A DNA stretch of 64,000 nucleotides from Pseudomonadota bacterium (lineage in GTDB: Bacteria; Pseudomonadota; Gammaproteobacteria; Enterobacterales; Enterobacteriaceae), in NCBI GenBank assembly GCA_023454395.1, contig JAEYFY010000323.1, positions 1 through 64,000 of the forward strand. The letters are read 5' to 3'. The notes under the pieces are model-generated. The model saw only the letters and a list, made by a program, of their open reading frames with translations, searched no databases and was not told where the DNA came from. Positions 54,524-63,780 of the stretch are shown one piece after another (the first letter of the stretch is position 1; each line of letters begins with the position of its first letter). The translations under genes and the position numbers were made by a program.

Positions 54524-57500
54524 TTATGCTTTCTCTGCCAATAGACTAAGTAAAGCATATTTCTTCTCAATATTACGTTGTGCTTGATCCGCTAATGCCA
54601 TTGCTTTATCAGGATAGATTTTAAATAGCCGATTAAAACGTTGCTCTTTATTTAACACCGCAGAAGCGACTTGGTTAGTGACTCTGGAATCTAACATTAG
54701 CGAATTTTTACCCTCTTGTTCACGGCGAGAATCAAACCGATAGAGAGGCCAGAAACCTGATGCAGTCAGTTGCTTCATTTGTTCATAGCTAAAGGCCAAG
54801 TCATAACCATGCTCTTCACAAGGGCTATAAGCAATAATCAGTGACGGTCCTTGATAGGCCTCCGCTTCTTGAATGGCTTTAATAGTTTGGTTCATTTGAG
54901 CGCCAATAGCGATTTGAGCAACATAAATGTTGCCATACATCATCATGGTGATCCCCAAATCTTTGCGAGCTTTGTTTTTTCCATCCTCACCAAATTTAGT
55001 AATAGCGCCCATTGGGGTTGCTTTAGATTGTTGCCCACCCGTATTGGAATAACATTGTGTATCTAACACCAGTACATTAACGTTTTCACCGCTACTCAAT
55101 ACATGATCAAGCCCGCCAAAACCAATATCATAAGCCCAACCGTCACCGCCAACCATCCATACAGACTTTTGCATTAAATAGTGCGCATCATGGAGTAACT
55201 CTTTGGCTAGTGGATCACTACTGTGACCTAATAAGGTGGATAGCTCATTAATTCCATTGCGTTTATCCTGATTAGAATTGTTCGTATCAGTCAACGTTTG
55301 ATAAAGCGAAGCGGGTATTTCTGTTGCAAATCGATTTAATAAGCGCTCAACACGTTTTTTATGTTGATCTAAAGTGAGACGAAAACCTAAACCAAATTCG
55401 GCATTATCTTCAAACAAGGAGTTAGCCCAAGCGGGACCTCTACCTTCTCTATTTGTGGTATAGGGTGTAGTTGGAAGATTACCGCCGTAAATAGATGAAC
55501 ACCCTGTGGCATTTGCAATTAATAATTCATCGCCATAAAGCTGAGTTAATAATTTAATATAGGCGGTTTCACCACAGCCAGAACATGCACCTGAATATTC
55601 AAATAGTGGCGTAATTAATTGTGATGTTCTGATATCTATTTTTTCTAATTCAGAAGGATGTAAATCAGATAATTGATTGAAAAAGTTGAAGTTTTGTTTT
55701 TCTTGTTCTAATACACCAAGCTTTTCAATCATATTGATCGCCCTGATATTTGGATCTTGTCTGTCTTTGGCTGGGCAAACTTCATAGCATAAGTTACAGC
55801 CAGTACAATCTTCAGGTGCAACTTGTAGAATATAGTCTAACCCTTTCATTTCACGAGATTTTACAGGAAGTTTTTCAAGGGTTGTTGGCGCATTTTCTAA
55901 CAGGCTAGGCTTGGTCACTTTTGCGCGAATGGCAGCATGAGGACAAGCGGCAACGCAATAATTGCACTGTGTACATAATGACGGTTTCCAGACAGGAATA
56001 AATTCAGCAATATTACGTTTTTCCCATTGTGTTGTGCCAGTTGGCCATGTGCCATCAGGTGGAAATGCCGAAACAGGTAAACTATCACCAAGCCCTGCTA
56101 TCATCATGGCTGTGACTGTTTTGACAAAATCAGGTGCATTATCAGCAACAATCGGGGATTTATAAGGGCTTTCGGTTAATACAGCTCCCACAGGAATGCG
56201 CTCTAACGCAGACAATGTTTGTGAAATCGCCATTAAGTTTGCATTAACCAATGCTTCGCCTTTATTTTGATAACTTTTAATAATTGTCTGATGCAGATAA
56301 TCATTTATCTTTTCGGCAGGGAAAAGAGATGTTAAGTGGAAAAATGCTGTTTGCATTATGGTATTAATTCGTGCACCTAATTGGCATTCACGCGCAATCT
56401 TATAAGCATTAATAACATAGATGCGCGCTTCTTTTTCAATAAGTAGCGCTTGAACTTCTTGAGGTAATTTAGCCCAAACGGTTGTCGCTGAATAAGGGGT
56501 ATTTAATAGAAGTGTGCCCCCTACTTTTAATTTCTCAACAATTTGGTATTTATCAATAAACTGCCATTGGTGACAACCAATAAAATCAGCCTGTTTAATG
56601 AGGTAAGTTGAGTTAATAGGCGTTTGACTGATCCTTAAATGAGAAACAGTTAATCCACCTGCTTTTTTTGAGTCATAAACAAAATAGCCTTGGGCATATA
56701 ACGGTGTGTTGTTACCAATAATATTAATATTATTCTTAGTCGCAGAAACAGAACCATCACTACCTAATCCATAAAAGAGTGCGCTAAGTTTATGATGTTC
56801 AGGTAATTTGGCATCCATAGGCATAATTGATAAATGTGTTACATCATCATAGATACCAACAGTGAACCGACGTTTAGGTTTAGATTGCTGTAATTCTTTA
56901 AACACAGCCATAACACAATCTGGATCGAATTCTTTTGAAGATAACCCATAACGACCAGAAATAGTCAGAGGCAATATTTCACGTTCACCTTGATGATAGG
57001 CTTCGGCAAATGCCGTAATAACATCAAGATAGAGAGGTTCAGCCTGTGCGCCAGGCTCTTTAGTTCTATCAAGAACAGCAATAGACTCAACTGAATTTGG
57101 AATAGCATCAAGAAAATGGCGCGCCGAAAATGGGCGATAAAGGTGTACGCAAAGTAAGCCGAGTTTCTCGCCTCGCGCATTGAGCATATCAATAACTTCT
57201 TTACAAGGACCCGCGGCTGAACCCATTAGAACAATAATTCGTGTAGCTTGAGGGTGTCCATAGTATTCAAATGGCTGATAAGTACGCCCAGTCACTTTGG
57301 CAAACAAATTCATTGCCTCTTCAACATGTTGATAACCACTGTTATACCAAGGATTCGAGGCTTCTCTAGCTTGAAAATAAGTATCAGGATTGGCGGAAGT
57401 TCCTCTTATTACAGGTGATTCTGGCGATAATGCACGTTGGCGATGAGCTTCAATCGCAGAGTATGGAATAAGCTGTTTGAGTTCATCATCAGAAATGGAC

Positions 57501-58060
57501 ATTATTTTATTCATTTCATGTGATGTTCTAAATCCATCAAAAAAATGAACAAATGGAATACGGCTATTGAGTGTTGCTATCTGCGCAATCACCGCAAAGT
57601 CTTGCGCTTCTTGCACACTATTGGCGCAAAGTAGTGCACAGCCCGTTTGTCGTATTGCCATTACATCCGAATGATCACCAAAAATAGACAATGCATGTGT
57701 TGCGACAGTGCGTGCAGCGACATGTAATACAAAAGGCGTTAATTCCCCTGCTATTTTATAAAGTGATGGGATCATTAATAATAATCCCTGAGATGAGGTA
57801 AATGTGGTGGCTAACGCACCTGTTTGTAATGCACCATGAACTGTTGCTATCGCGCCGCCTTCGGATTGCATTTCCATTAATCGAGGTATATCCCCCCAAA
57901 GATTGGGCTGGTGAGCAACTGCCCAACGATCAGCATATTCCGCCATCGTAGAGCTAGGTGTTATGGGATAAATAGCAATAACTTCATTTAAGCGATAAGC
58001 GATAGAAGCAACAGCTTGGTTAGCATCTGTTGTGATATAAGGAGGCAGTTTATGGCTCAC
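54524..58060 (-). CDS. nifJ: Pyruvate:flavodoxin/ferredoxin oxidoreductase
   Basis: A 1178-aa single-chain PFOR (E. coli YdbK 1174 aa) that oxidises pyruvate to acetyl-CoA and CO2, reducing flavodoxin or ferredoxin. Domains in order are the N-terminal pyruvate-binding domain (YPITPSSTMAEYAD near residue 30), the gamma and CoA regions, two ferredoxin-like [4Fe-4S] motifs (CTQCNYCVAACPH and CTGCNLCYEVCPA near 690-760), and the TPP domain with GCGETAYIKLL, 'GGDGWAYDIGFGGLDH' and YSNTGGQ. The start is GTG with AAAGGT upstream. It is monocistronic. The proximal 4Fe-4S cysteines in the TPP domain are in place. Confidence 0.96.
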   Translation of the reverse strand: MSHKLPPYITTDANQAVASIAYRLNEVIAIYPITPSSTMAEYADRWAVAHQPNLWGDIPRLMEMQSEGGAIATVHGALQTGALATTFTSSQGLLLMIPSLYKIAGELTPFVLHVAARTVATHALSIFGDHSDVMAIRQTGCALLCANSVQEAQDFAVIAQIATLNSRIPFVHFFDGFRTSHEMNKIMSISDDELKQLIPYSAIEAHRQRALSPESPVIRGTSANPDTYFQAREASNPWYNSGYQHVEEAMNLFAKVTGRTYQPFEYYGHPQATRIIVLMGSAAGPCKEVIDMLNARGEKLGLLCVHLYRPFSARHFLDAIPNSVESIAVLDRTKEPGAQAEPLYLDVITAFAEAYHQGEREILPLTISGRYGLSSKEFDPDCVMAVFKELQQSKPKRRFTVGIYDDVTHLSIMPMDAKLPEHHKLSALFYGLGSDGSVSATKNNINIIGNNTPLYAQGYFVYDSKKAGGLTVSHLRISQTPINSTYLIKQADFIGCHQWQFIDKYQIVEKLKVGGTLLLNTPYSATTVWAKLPQEVQALLIEKEARIYVINAYKIARECQLGARINTIMQTAFFHLTSLFPAEKINDYLHQTIIKSYQNKGEALVNANLMAISQTLSALERIPVGAVLTESPYKSPIVADNAPDFVKTVTAMMIAGLGDSLPVSAFPPDGTWPTGTTQWEKRNIAEFIPVWKPSLCTQCNYCVAACPHAAIRAKVTKPSLLENAPTTLEKLPVKSREMKGLDYILQVAPEDCTGCNLCYEVCPAKDRQDPNIRAINMIEKLGVLEQEKQNFNFFNQLSDLHPSELEKIDIRTSQLITPLFEYSGACSGCGETAYIKLLTQLYGDELLIANATGCSSIYGGNLPTTPYTTNREGRGPAWANSLFEDNAEFGLGFRLTLDQHKKRVERLLNRFATEIPASLYQTLTDTNNSNQDKRNGINELSTLLGHSSDPLAKELLHDAHYLMQKSVWMVGGDGWAYDIGFGGLDHVLSSGENVNVLVLDTQCYSNTGGQQSKATPMGAITKFGEDGKNKARKDLGITMMMYGNIYVAQIAIGAQMNQTIKAIQEAEAYQGPSLIIAYSPCEEHGYDLAFSYEQMKQLTASGFWPLYRFDSRREQEGKNSLMLDSRVTNQVASAVLNKEQRFNRLFKIYPDKAMALADQAQRNIEKKYALLSLLAEKA

Positions 58061-58248
58061 AATAATTACCTTTGTTGTTGATCTTTTTTCTTATGCTTTT
58101 GAAATTAGCAGAAATTAATTACAAGGAATTATCGTATTTGTGGCTCAAGAGTGATTTATTTGCCAATAAGATGATTTTAGTCAACATTGGCAAATTAATA
58201 AATTTGTTATTTAACAATGAATTAAATAATGGTTATATCTTTATAAGA

Positions 58249-58785
58249 TTATTTCGATGTTCTTTTTAGTATGGTTTCAATGCTAATAGGGAAAAAATCG
58301 TTGACATCAACACCGACATTAATTGCATTTTTTCCTAAAACATCTAAACGTTTACGTTGAGCCGGATCTTTTTGTGAATTGTGTACATGACCATATAAAT
58401 GAATTGAATCACGGAAAAAACCAGCCCATTCCAATATAGGGTAATGAAACATCACAATTTTTCGTTTTTTATAATCCAATTCAAAGTAATCTTTTACCCA
58501 TTCAAATGCAGATGCATCAAATTCCGGATCGTCTAGAAACTTGTCATGATTTCCACGGATAAGGTACTTTTTACCTTTTAATCGGCGCAAGATTTGATTG
58601 GCATCTCGCCCTGTTCCTCGATAAAGAAAATCACCTAAAATGTAGATTTCATCATTATCGGAGACGTAAGCGTTCCAATTATGAATTAAAGTATCATTCA
58701 TATGGCTAACACTATTGAATGGACGACCACAAAGATTGAGGATATTTGAATGGCAAAAATGTGTATCAGAAGTAAAGTAAATCAT
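58249..58785 (-). CDS. Metallophosphoesterase
   Basis: A 178-aa calcineurin-like phosphoesterase. Metal-site motifs are SDTHFCH (residues 6-12), GDFLYR, GNHD and, near the C-terminus, H-x-H in YGHVHN. It resembles small cytosolic phosphoesterases found near phage or nucleotide-related genes; the substrate is unknown. Its ATG overlaps the stop of the AraC gene upstream (ATGA), so the two are coupled. Confidence 0.88.
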   Translation of the reverse strand: MIYFTSDTHFCHSNILNLCGRPFNSVSHMNDTLIHNWNAYVSDNDEIYILGDFLYRGTGRDANQILRRLKGKKYLIRGNHDKFLDDPEFDASAFEWVKDYFELDYKKRKIVMFHYPILEWAGFFRDSIHLYGHVHNSQKDPAQRKRLDVLGKNAINVGVDVNDFFPISIETILKRTSK

Positions 58786-59684
58786 AGTAATTTCTTAATA
58801 AGTAAGAAAAATCTTAACCTAAAGAAAATATTTTCCCTCGGTCTGTATAGTGATATTTTTTCAACATAATTGCCTCCTTTAGTTAAAAATAGAACAATAA
58901 ATACCATATGTCGTTGGTGTTGTTTACGGTAACCAGATAAAGAATTACCCGTTTCTCTTTTAAAGTATCGGCATAAATAAGAGGGATCTTCAAAATGGAG
59001 CTTCACTGATAATTCATTTACCGACAGCGAAGTGTGCATTAATAATGCCTTTATTTCAAGGATGACTTGACGGTTAATCAAAGTCTTAGGTGCATCATTA
59101 AAGAATTGCTTTGTTATTTGAGATAAATAGAACGGTGTAATGTTAAGCTGATTTGCATAAAAAGCCACCTCTCTATGTATTAAACAATGCTTGCCAATCA
59201 ATTCCCAAAACTGCCAACAGAGCTTTTCTTTACGAGTAAATTCTTTTTTGGCGATAGAGAAATGAGCGGGTATTGATTCAGTAATAGCAAAAAAGAGATT
59301 TTGTAAGTGATTTTTTAACATTAATTTTCTGTGTTCAGAATAACTGTTATCTATATGTGTTAGTTGTTGAATCCATCTATTTAAGGCTTCATATTGTTCT
59401 TTATGTGGGTGGCAAATAGGGTTGTCATGGAGAAAAGCAAATAAAGTATTAGAAAGAGAATAAGCAATTTCTGAAGCAAAAGATTTATCGAGAAAACAAT
59501 AGAATAAGCGAAAATTCGCTGATTTTTGACTCAAAACTGCCATCATATCATCGCCTAAAATAAGAATATCATTCGCTTTGATCACCTGTTTTTGAAAACT
59601 AATATTGATTATCGCCCTCCCTTCTAAGCAAATCATGACTACGATATAGGATAATGGTAAAGGATAACCTATTTCATTCATCAT
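58782..59684 (-). CDS. AraC-family regulator with an aberrant C-terminal tail
   Basis: The double HTH of an AraC regulator lies at about residues 165-255 ('[23 protein letters not shown]' and '[26 protein letters not shown]', in parts). The family normally ends soon after SGYRKQ; here about 45 further residues rich in Phe, Leu and Arg follow, and the reading frame runs through a strong AGGAGG site (58871-58876) to overlap the phosphoesterase start. The tail looks like read-through of former intergenic DNA. The true start is unclear (59753, 59699 or 59684); 59684 avoids the GNAT remnant. Confidence 0.72.
   Translation of the reverse strand: MMNEIGYPLPLSYIVVMICLEGRAIINISFQKQVIKANDILILGDDMMAVLSQKSANFRLFYCFLDKSFASEIAYSLSNTLFAFLHDNPICHPHKEQYEALNRWIQQLTHIDNSYSEHRKLMLKNHLQNLFFAITESIPAHFSIAKKEFTRKEKLCWQFWELIGKHCLIHREVAFYANQLNITPFYLSQITKQFFNDAPKTLINRQVILEIKALLMHTSLSVNELSVKLHFEDPSYLCRYFKRETGNSLSGYRKQHQRHMVFIVLFLTKGGNYVEKISLYRPRENIFFRLRFFLLIKKLL
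58814..58867 (-). CDS. Possible 17-aa mini-ORF with a perfect ribosome-binding site
   Basis: Within the AraC tail, in another frame, AAAGGAGG is followed after 5 nt by ATG and 17 codons ([17 protein letters not shown]) ending in TAA. The site is the best ribosome-binding sequence in the vicinity. It could be a leader peptide for the phosphoesterase gene or the surviving start of a deleted gene. No homologue is recognised. Confidence 0.35.
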   Translation of the reverse strand: MLKKYHYTDRGKIFSLG

Positions 59685-59701
59685 ATTACTTTCACCCATA
59701 A

Positions 59702-60010
59702 TGGCATGTTGCGGTGAAGTATTATGAAGTTTCTTATTGGATTGGTGTGCCATTTTGGGGGAACGGTTTAATACCAGAAGCCGTCAAAGAAATCAGTCGG
59801 CATAGCTTCGAAACACTGGAATTAGATAATTTATGGTGTGGCTATTTCGCTGATAATGAGAAGTCACAAAAGTCACAAGAAAAGTGTGGATTTAAATTTC
59901 ATCACGTTATTGAAGAACAATACGCAGAATTTTTAGATGAAGTGAAAGTTGAAAATATTTGTCGCTTAACTAAAGAGGAGTGGGTTGAGATCCAAAAACA
60001 GACCTATTAA
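59702..60010 (+). pseudogene. C-terminal remnant of a GNAT acetyltransferase
   Basis: About 100 codons, after a TAA at 59699-59701, encode the second half of a GNAT enzyme: '[20 protein letters not shown]' holds the acetyl-CoA-binding loop (typically Q/R-x-x-G-x-G/A, here reduced to WGNG), then 'LDNLWCGYFADNEKSQKSQEKCGF' (in parts). The N-terminal half, about 80 residues, is absent; the upstream DNA belongs to the divergent AraC gene. GTG 59714 could start it, but no functional product is expected. Confidence 0.72.
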
Positions 60011-60013
60011 AAC

Positions 60014-60055
60014 AAAACACCAGATTGTGAAATTCACATTATCTGGTGTTTTTTA
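60014..60055. terminator. Bidirectional terminator after the GNAT remnant
   Basis: AAAACACCAGAT and ATCTGGTGTTTT pair, with an inner TGTGA/TCACA extension, then TT. It lies between the remnant and the convergent PLP enzyme gene. Confidence 0.85.
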
Positions 60056-60075
60056 ATATTAACAAGGCAATTTAA

Positions 60076-61359
60076 TTAAGCACTTGCTAATGCTTGGGAT
60101 AAATCAGCAATTAAATCTTGTGGATTTTCTATTCCAATAGATAAACGAATAGTTGTGTCTTGAATGCCAATGCTATGTCGTAATGTTATTGGTACACCCG
60201 AATGCGTTGTTGAACCAGGATGACAAGCTAGAGATTCCGTTCCACCCAGACTTACTGCAAGTTTAAAAATTTTCATTGCATTAAGAAAACGGAAAGCTTC
60301 ACTTTCACCACCCACAATATCAAATGAGAAAGTTGATCCTGCACCTGTACATTGTTTAGCAAAAACCTGAGCTTCAACAGAATTTTTATCGGCAAAAGGT
60401 AAATAATGAATTGCTTTTACTTTTTCGTGTTCACGCAGAAATTCTGCAACTAATAATGCATTCTGATTGGCTTTTTCCATTCTAATTTGTAACGTTTCTA
60501 AAGAACGGCCTAGCATCCAGCAAGAATGAGGATCTAATTGTGTCCCTATTGCCCCTCTTAATAATCTGATTTGATTAATAAGTTCACGAGATCCCATTGC
60601 AGCACCGGCGACTAAATCTGAATGTCCACCAACATATTTAGTTAAAGAATAGACTGAGACATCAGCACCTTGTTCTATCGGATGCTGATATACAGGGCCA
60701 AGTAATGTGTTATCACAGACAATAATAGGGCGATAGCCTTGCGCTTTTTCTAATTGGTCAGCAACGTTCTTTAATGCTCCAATATCAACTAATGAATTAG
60801 TCGGGTTTGCAGGAGTTTCTGCAAAAATAACGGATACGCGCCCTTTTTGACTGGCTTTATCTGCTTGTTCTTGAATAAGTGAAAGGTTTAGCCCATCAGT
60901 AAATGGTGTGGCTTGGATACTAAATTTAGCAAGTGTTTTGGCAATTAACGTCTCTGTTCCACCATAAAGCGGCTGTGAATGTAAAATAACATCACCGGGC
61001 TGTGTTAATGCCATTAATGTTGTGGTAATTGCGGACATTCCTGATGAAAATAATACACAAGATTGTGTATTTTCATAAACAGCCAGTCTATCTTCAACAA
61101 TTTCACTATTAGGTTGATTAAAGCGAGAATAAACTAAACCTGCCTTTTCACCTTCTGGTAAAGGTTTTCGACCACTTACGGTATCAAAAAAAGCTTTACC
61201 CTCTTCTGCACTTTTAAAAATAAAGGTAGATGTTAAAAATACAGGTGGTTTAACGGAGCCTTCAGAGAGTAATGGATCATAGCCATAACTCATCATTAGT
61301 GTTTCTGGTGATAGTTTATGCTCGCCGATATATTGTTTTTTCAATTGAGTGTCAGTCAT
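60076..61359 (-). CDS. Cystathionine gamma-synthase/methionine gamma-lyase family enzyme
   Basis: A 427-aa Cys/Met-metabolism PLP enzyme. The cofactor lysine lies in [19 protein letters not shown]; '[18 protein letters not shown]' and '[21 protein letters not shown]' (in parts) are substrate and phosphate segments, and '[18 protein letters not shown]' is the C-terminal signature. It differs from MetB (shorter) and resembles an uncharacterised cystathionine-gamma-synthase-family group. ATG 61359 is preferred; the frame stays open to 61527 in very AT-rich DNA that is probably promoter. A MetQ-type gene lies upstream on the same strand, which suggests a sulfur amino acid substrate. Confidence 0.87.
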   Translation of the reverse strand: MTDTQLKKQYIGEHKLSPETLMMSYGYDPLLSEGSVKPPVFLTSTFIFKSAEEGKAFFDTVSGRKPLPEGEKAGLVYSRFNQPNSEIVEDRLAVYENTQSCVLFSSGMSAITTTLMALTQPGDVILHSQPLYGGTETLIAKTLAKFSIQATPFTDGLNLSLIQEQADKASQKGRVSVIFAETPANPTNSLVDIGALKNVADQLEKAQGYRPIIVCDNTLLGPVYQHPIEQGADVSVYSLTKYVGGHSDLVAGAAMGSRELINQIRLLRGAIGTQLDPHSCWMLGRSLETLQIRMEKANQNALLVAEFLREHEKVKAIHYLPFADKNSVEAQVFAKQCTGAGSTFSFDIVGGESEAFRFLNAMKIFKLAVSLGGTESLACHPGSTTHSGVPITLRHSIGIQDTTIRLSIGIENPQDLIADLSQALASA

Positions 61360-61588
61360 TTTTTTATTTCTTATGTTTAATGAAGGATCTTTATCATACT
61401 GAAAAAAATTCATGTTGTTAGAATGTTTTATATAGAATAAAAACCAGCAGTTATATAAACATATCGAGTTTAAGCATAAATATAACGCTAAATAAAAGGT
61501 TCTATTCGTTGAGTGGTATTTAATCAAGGTGATTTGACTAAATAAAAGTTGATTATTCTAGTTAAAAAGAAGGAGAAAACAGTAGGAT

Positions 61589-61634
61589 AAACTTAAAGAT
61601 AAAAAGAATGCGTGTCTCTTTTTACCTTTAAGTT
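61589..61634 (-). terminator. Terminator of the metQ-like gene
   Basis: A long stem (AACTTAAAG-g/a-TAAAAAGA with its complement, about 18 bp with one mismatch) starts 9 nt past the stop of the minus-strand gene at 61643, with T-rich sequence on the exit side. Confidence 0.7.
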
Positions 61635-61642
61635 AAGGGACG

Positions 61643-62443
61643 TTACCAAGCTCTTACAGCATCACCTTTATACATTTCCTTGAATTTTAACTCGATTTGC
61701 CTTGAATGCAGAACTGAGACCAATTTTTTTATATTCTCATCATTTTTGTTATCTTCACGCGTCACAATAACATTAGCATAAGGTGAATTCTTATTTTCTA
61801 AGATTAATCCATCACGAGTTGCAATAAGCCCTACTTGAGAGGAAAAATTATTGTTGATTATAACCATTGTGATATTGGGATCATTTAATGCTTCAGTAAG
61901 CTTAGGTGAGTCTACTTCAACAAAAGTGATTTCTTTTGGGTTATAGATAATGTCATCTACTGTTGGCGTGAAACCAATATTATCATTAAGAGTAATGAGA
62001 TTATTTTCTGCTAGTAATAAAAGTGCGCGCCCTTTCATGCTAGCTTCATTTGAGATTGCAACGACATCACCAGGTTTTAATTCATTTATATCGCTAATTT
62101 TTTTAGAATACGCGGCTAAAGGAAAGATATATGTTTTGCTGGCAATATGAAATTGGTAGCCATGCTCTTTTATTTGAGCTTGAAGATAAGGAATTGATTG
62201 AAACGCATTCGCATCAACTTCTTTATCGCTCAATGCCTTATTAGGCTGAACATAATCATTGAAAGCAACAACCTCAACATCTAACCCTTCAGTTAATTTC
62301 GCTAAACGAATTACTTCATCCCAAATCACTTGATCAGGCCCTGTATTAATTGCCACTTTTACTTTATGTGTATCTTCTTGTGAACAAGATACAGTAAATA
62401 GTGATATTGAGGCTAGAAGTAAACCTGTAATAATTTCCTTCAT
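61643..62443 (-). CDS. MetQ/NlpA-family methionine-binding lipoprotein
   Basis: A 266-aa lipoprotein with a lipobox FTVSC (Cys20). It has the MetQ/NlpA fold: an early 'VKVAINTGPDQVIWDEV', 'NDYVQPNKALSDKEVDANAFQSIPYL' (in parts) and 'DVVAISNEASMKGRALLLL'. Family members bind methionine or related compounds for the MetNI importer; no metN or metI is present here, so it is a stand-alone homologue. GAGGGAG precedes the ATG. The next gene on the strand is the Cys/Met PLP enzyme beyond a terminator. Confidence 0.9.
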   Translation of the reverse strand: MKEIITGLLLASISLFTVSCSQEDTHKVKVAINTGPDQVIWDEVIRLAKLTEGLDVEVVAFNDYVQPNKALSDKEVDANAFQSIPYLQAQIKEHGYQFHIASKTYIFPLAAYSKKISDINELKPGDVVAISNEASMKGRALLLLAENNLITLNDNIGFTPTVDDIIYNPKEITFVEVDSPKLTEALNDPNITMVIINNNFSSQVGLIATRDGLILENKNSPYANVIVTREDNKNDENIKKLVSVLHSRQIELKFKEMYKGDAVRAW

Positions 62444-62619
62444 ATCTCCCTCTTAAACAGACTTTGATAAAACAGCGCCATAAAAATCATTTTGATTAAG
62501 AAATATCCTAACAGTAGATTAATAACAAGGAACAAGAAATGATACAAGTACCTAATGCAGATAAAGAAAGGAATATTATTTATATTTTCACAATACATTG
62601 TTTTATAAAACAAAAAAAG

Positions 62620-62642
62620 GACACATCATAATATGATGTGTT
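62620..62642 (-). terminator. Terminator of the exported protein gene at 62661
   Basis: ACACATCAT and ATGATGTGT form a 9-bp stem; on the minus strand it is followed by CCTTTTTTTG. Confidence 0.7.
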
Positions 62643-62660
62643 TGTTATTTAATTGTAGAT

Positions 62661-63194
62661 TTATTCATTAATGATTTTGTCTATACAATTATCAGAATAC
62701 GCATCTTCTACACTAAGATAAAATGATTCAGTTACACAATAGCTATTAAATCGCCATTTAAACTGAATTTCATCATCTTTTTTATGCTCTAAAATAGAAT
62801 AACTTGAAAAGCGGATTGGCGTAGTTTTTTGTAGGTTGTTTCCTACTTTTTCAGCGCTTAACAATACAACGTGGTTTTTTTTCTCAATAAATTTGAAATC
62901 AGAGATAGTGATATCTGTACCTTTAATCTTATTGTTGAAAAGGCTCAACGCATTAGCATATATGGATGGAACAATATAAGCTTTTTGATCACTTCCTTTG
63001 ATATAAACAGTTACCAGATCAACAAAGGTTGAATCATTTAATGCTCGTCTAGATTTAACGACGACATCAGGAACACCATCACCATTAAAATCGATAAGAT
63101 TTACTCCATATTCGAGTTGAATATCAGTTGCTGTTGAAACAAATGGTAACGATAAAAAAAGTAATCCTAGCCCAAGTTTTAATATATTACCCAT
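62661..63194 (-). CDS. Exported protein with a calcium-loop-like motif
   Basis: A 177-aa secreted protein. The signal peptide runs to about residue 23 (ending VSTA). Then comes DFNGDGVPDVVVKSRR, an FG-GAP/EF-hand-like calcium loop, followed by a single beta-rich domain with a cysteine pair near the C-terminus. The layout recalls the CarG type of periplasmic proteins, some of which protect carbapenem producers from carbapenems, but I cannot confirm that from sequence alone. ATG 63194 is preferred over GTG 63203. Confidence 0.68.
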   Translation of the reverse strand: MGNILKLGLGLLFLSLPFVSTATDIQLEYGVNLIDFNGDGVPDVVVKSRRALNDSTFVDLVTVYIKGSDQKAYIVPSIYANALSLFNNKIKGTDITISDFKFIEKKNHVVLLSAEKVGNNLQKTTPIRFSSYSILEHKKDDEIQFKWRFNSYCVTESFYLSVEDAYSDNCIDKIINE

Positions 63195-63399
63195 TTTATT
63201 CACTTCTTTGTTGCTTATTACTTGTGCATCAGACTACTTTGTAACAGTAATTAGTCAAGGGGTTTTATGTTTCAAAACAATACAAAATTTACATTTATAT
63301 CATATATAAATTATTTTCATGGTAACCACTATACTTATTTGACTATTATAAAAAGAATGTATTTTTAGTGATTATATTTTTTAGATTTGAAATTTACCT

Positions 63400-63777
63400 T
63401 TAATATAGAGCAATATAATTTTTAAGGTCGCTAATTCTTTCTTTCGTTTTATCTTTTAAGCAACTGCTATATACCATTGGTGCCAAACTTCCACCTTGAT
63501 AATAGTCAGCTTCATATTGGCAAGAGAGGTCTCTAAAATTAATCCAAACCAATTGGGCTTGTTTAAGCTGAGCTTTTCGACCACCATCTAATTTGGTGTA
63601 ATATTGTTGATAAACATGGTTAAGCTCTTCATCCTTTTGTTGAAAATCTTGATATGCACATTGATTAATTTCAGTCTGGGTTGCTGCATTTCGACAATCA
63701 AAATTATCTGCTTGTAAATGTATAGACCAAAATAGTATACCGCCAGATATTGCACCGAATAGGATAAGTTTTTTCAT
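63400..63777 (-). CDS. LprI-family (DUF1311) exported protein
   Basis: A 125-aa secreted protein. The signal peptide ends QA at about residue 23. The mature part has 'FDCRNAATQTEINQCAYQDFQQKDEELN' (in parts) with the C...C pair and the conserved 'YQQYYTKL', 'LKQAQLVWINFRDLSCQYEA' and a final C, a pattern of four cysteines typical of DUF1311. Mycobacterial LprI inhibits lysozyme; the role in enterobacteria is not known. ATG 63777 has AAGGA 8 nt upstream. Confidence 0.85.
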   Translation of the reverse strand: MKKLILFGAISGGILFWSIHLQADNFDCRNAATQTEINQCAYQDFQQKDEELNHVYQQYYTKLDGGRKAQLKQAQLVWINFRDLSCQYEADYYQGGSLAPMVYSSCLKDKTKERISDLKNYIALY

Positions 63778-63780
63778 CAC

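Noticed and set aside
58061-58248. 65-codon plus-strand frame between nifJ and the phosphoesterase
   Set aside because: AT-rich promoter-type DNA with no ribosome-binding site; the frame runs into the antisense of the phosphoesterase gene.
61360-61527. 56-residue N-terminal extension of the Cys/Met PLP enzyme
   Set aside because: Composition is Tyr/Cys/Asn-rich and unlike the family; normal family length is reached from 61359.
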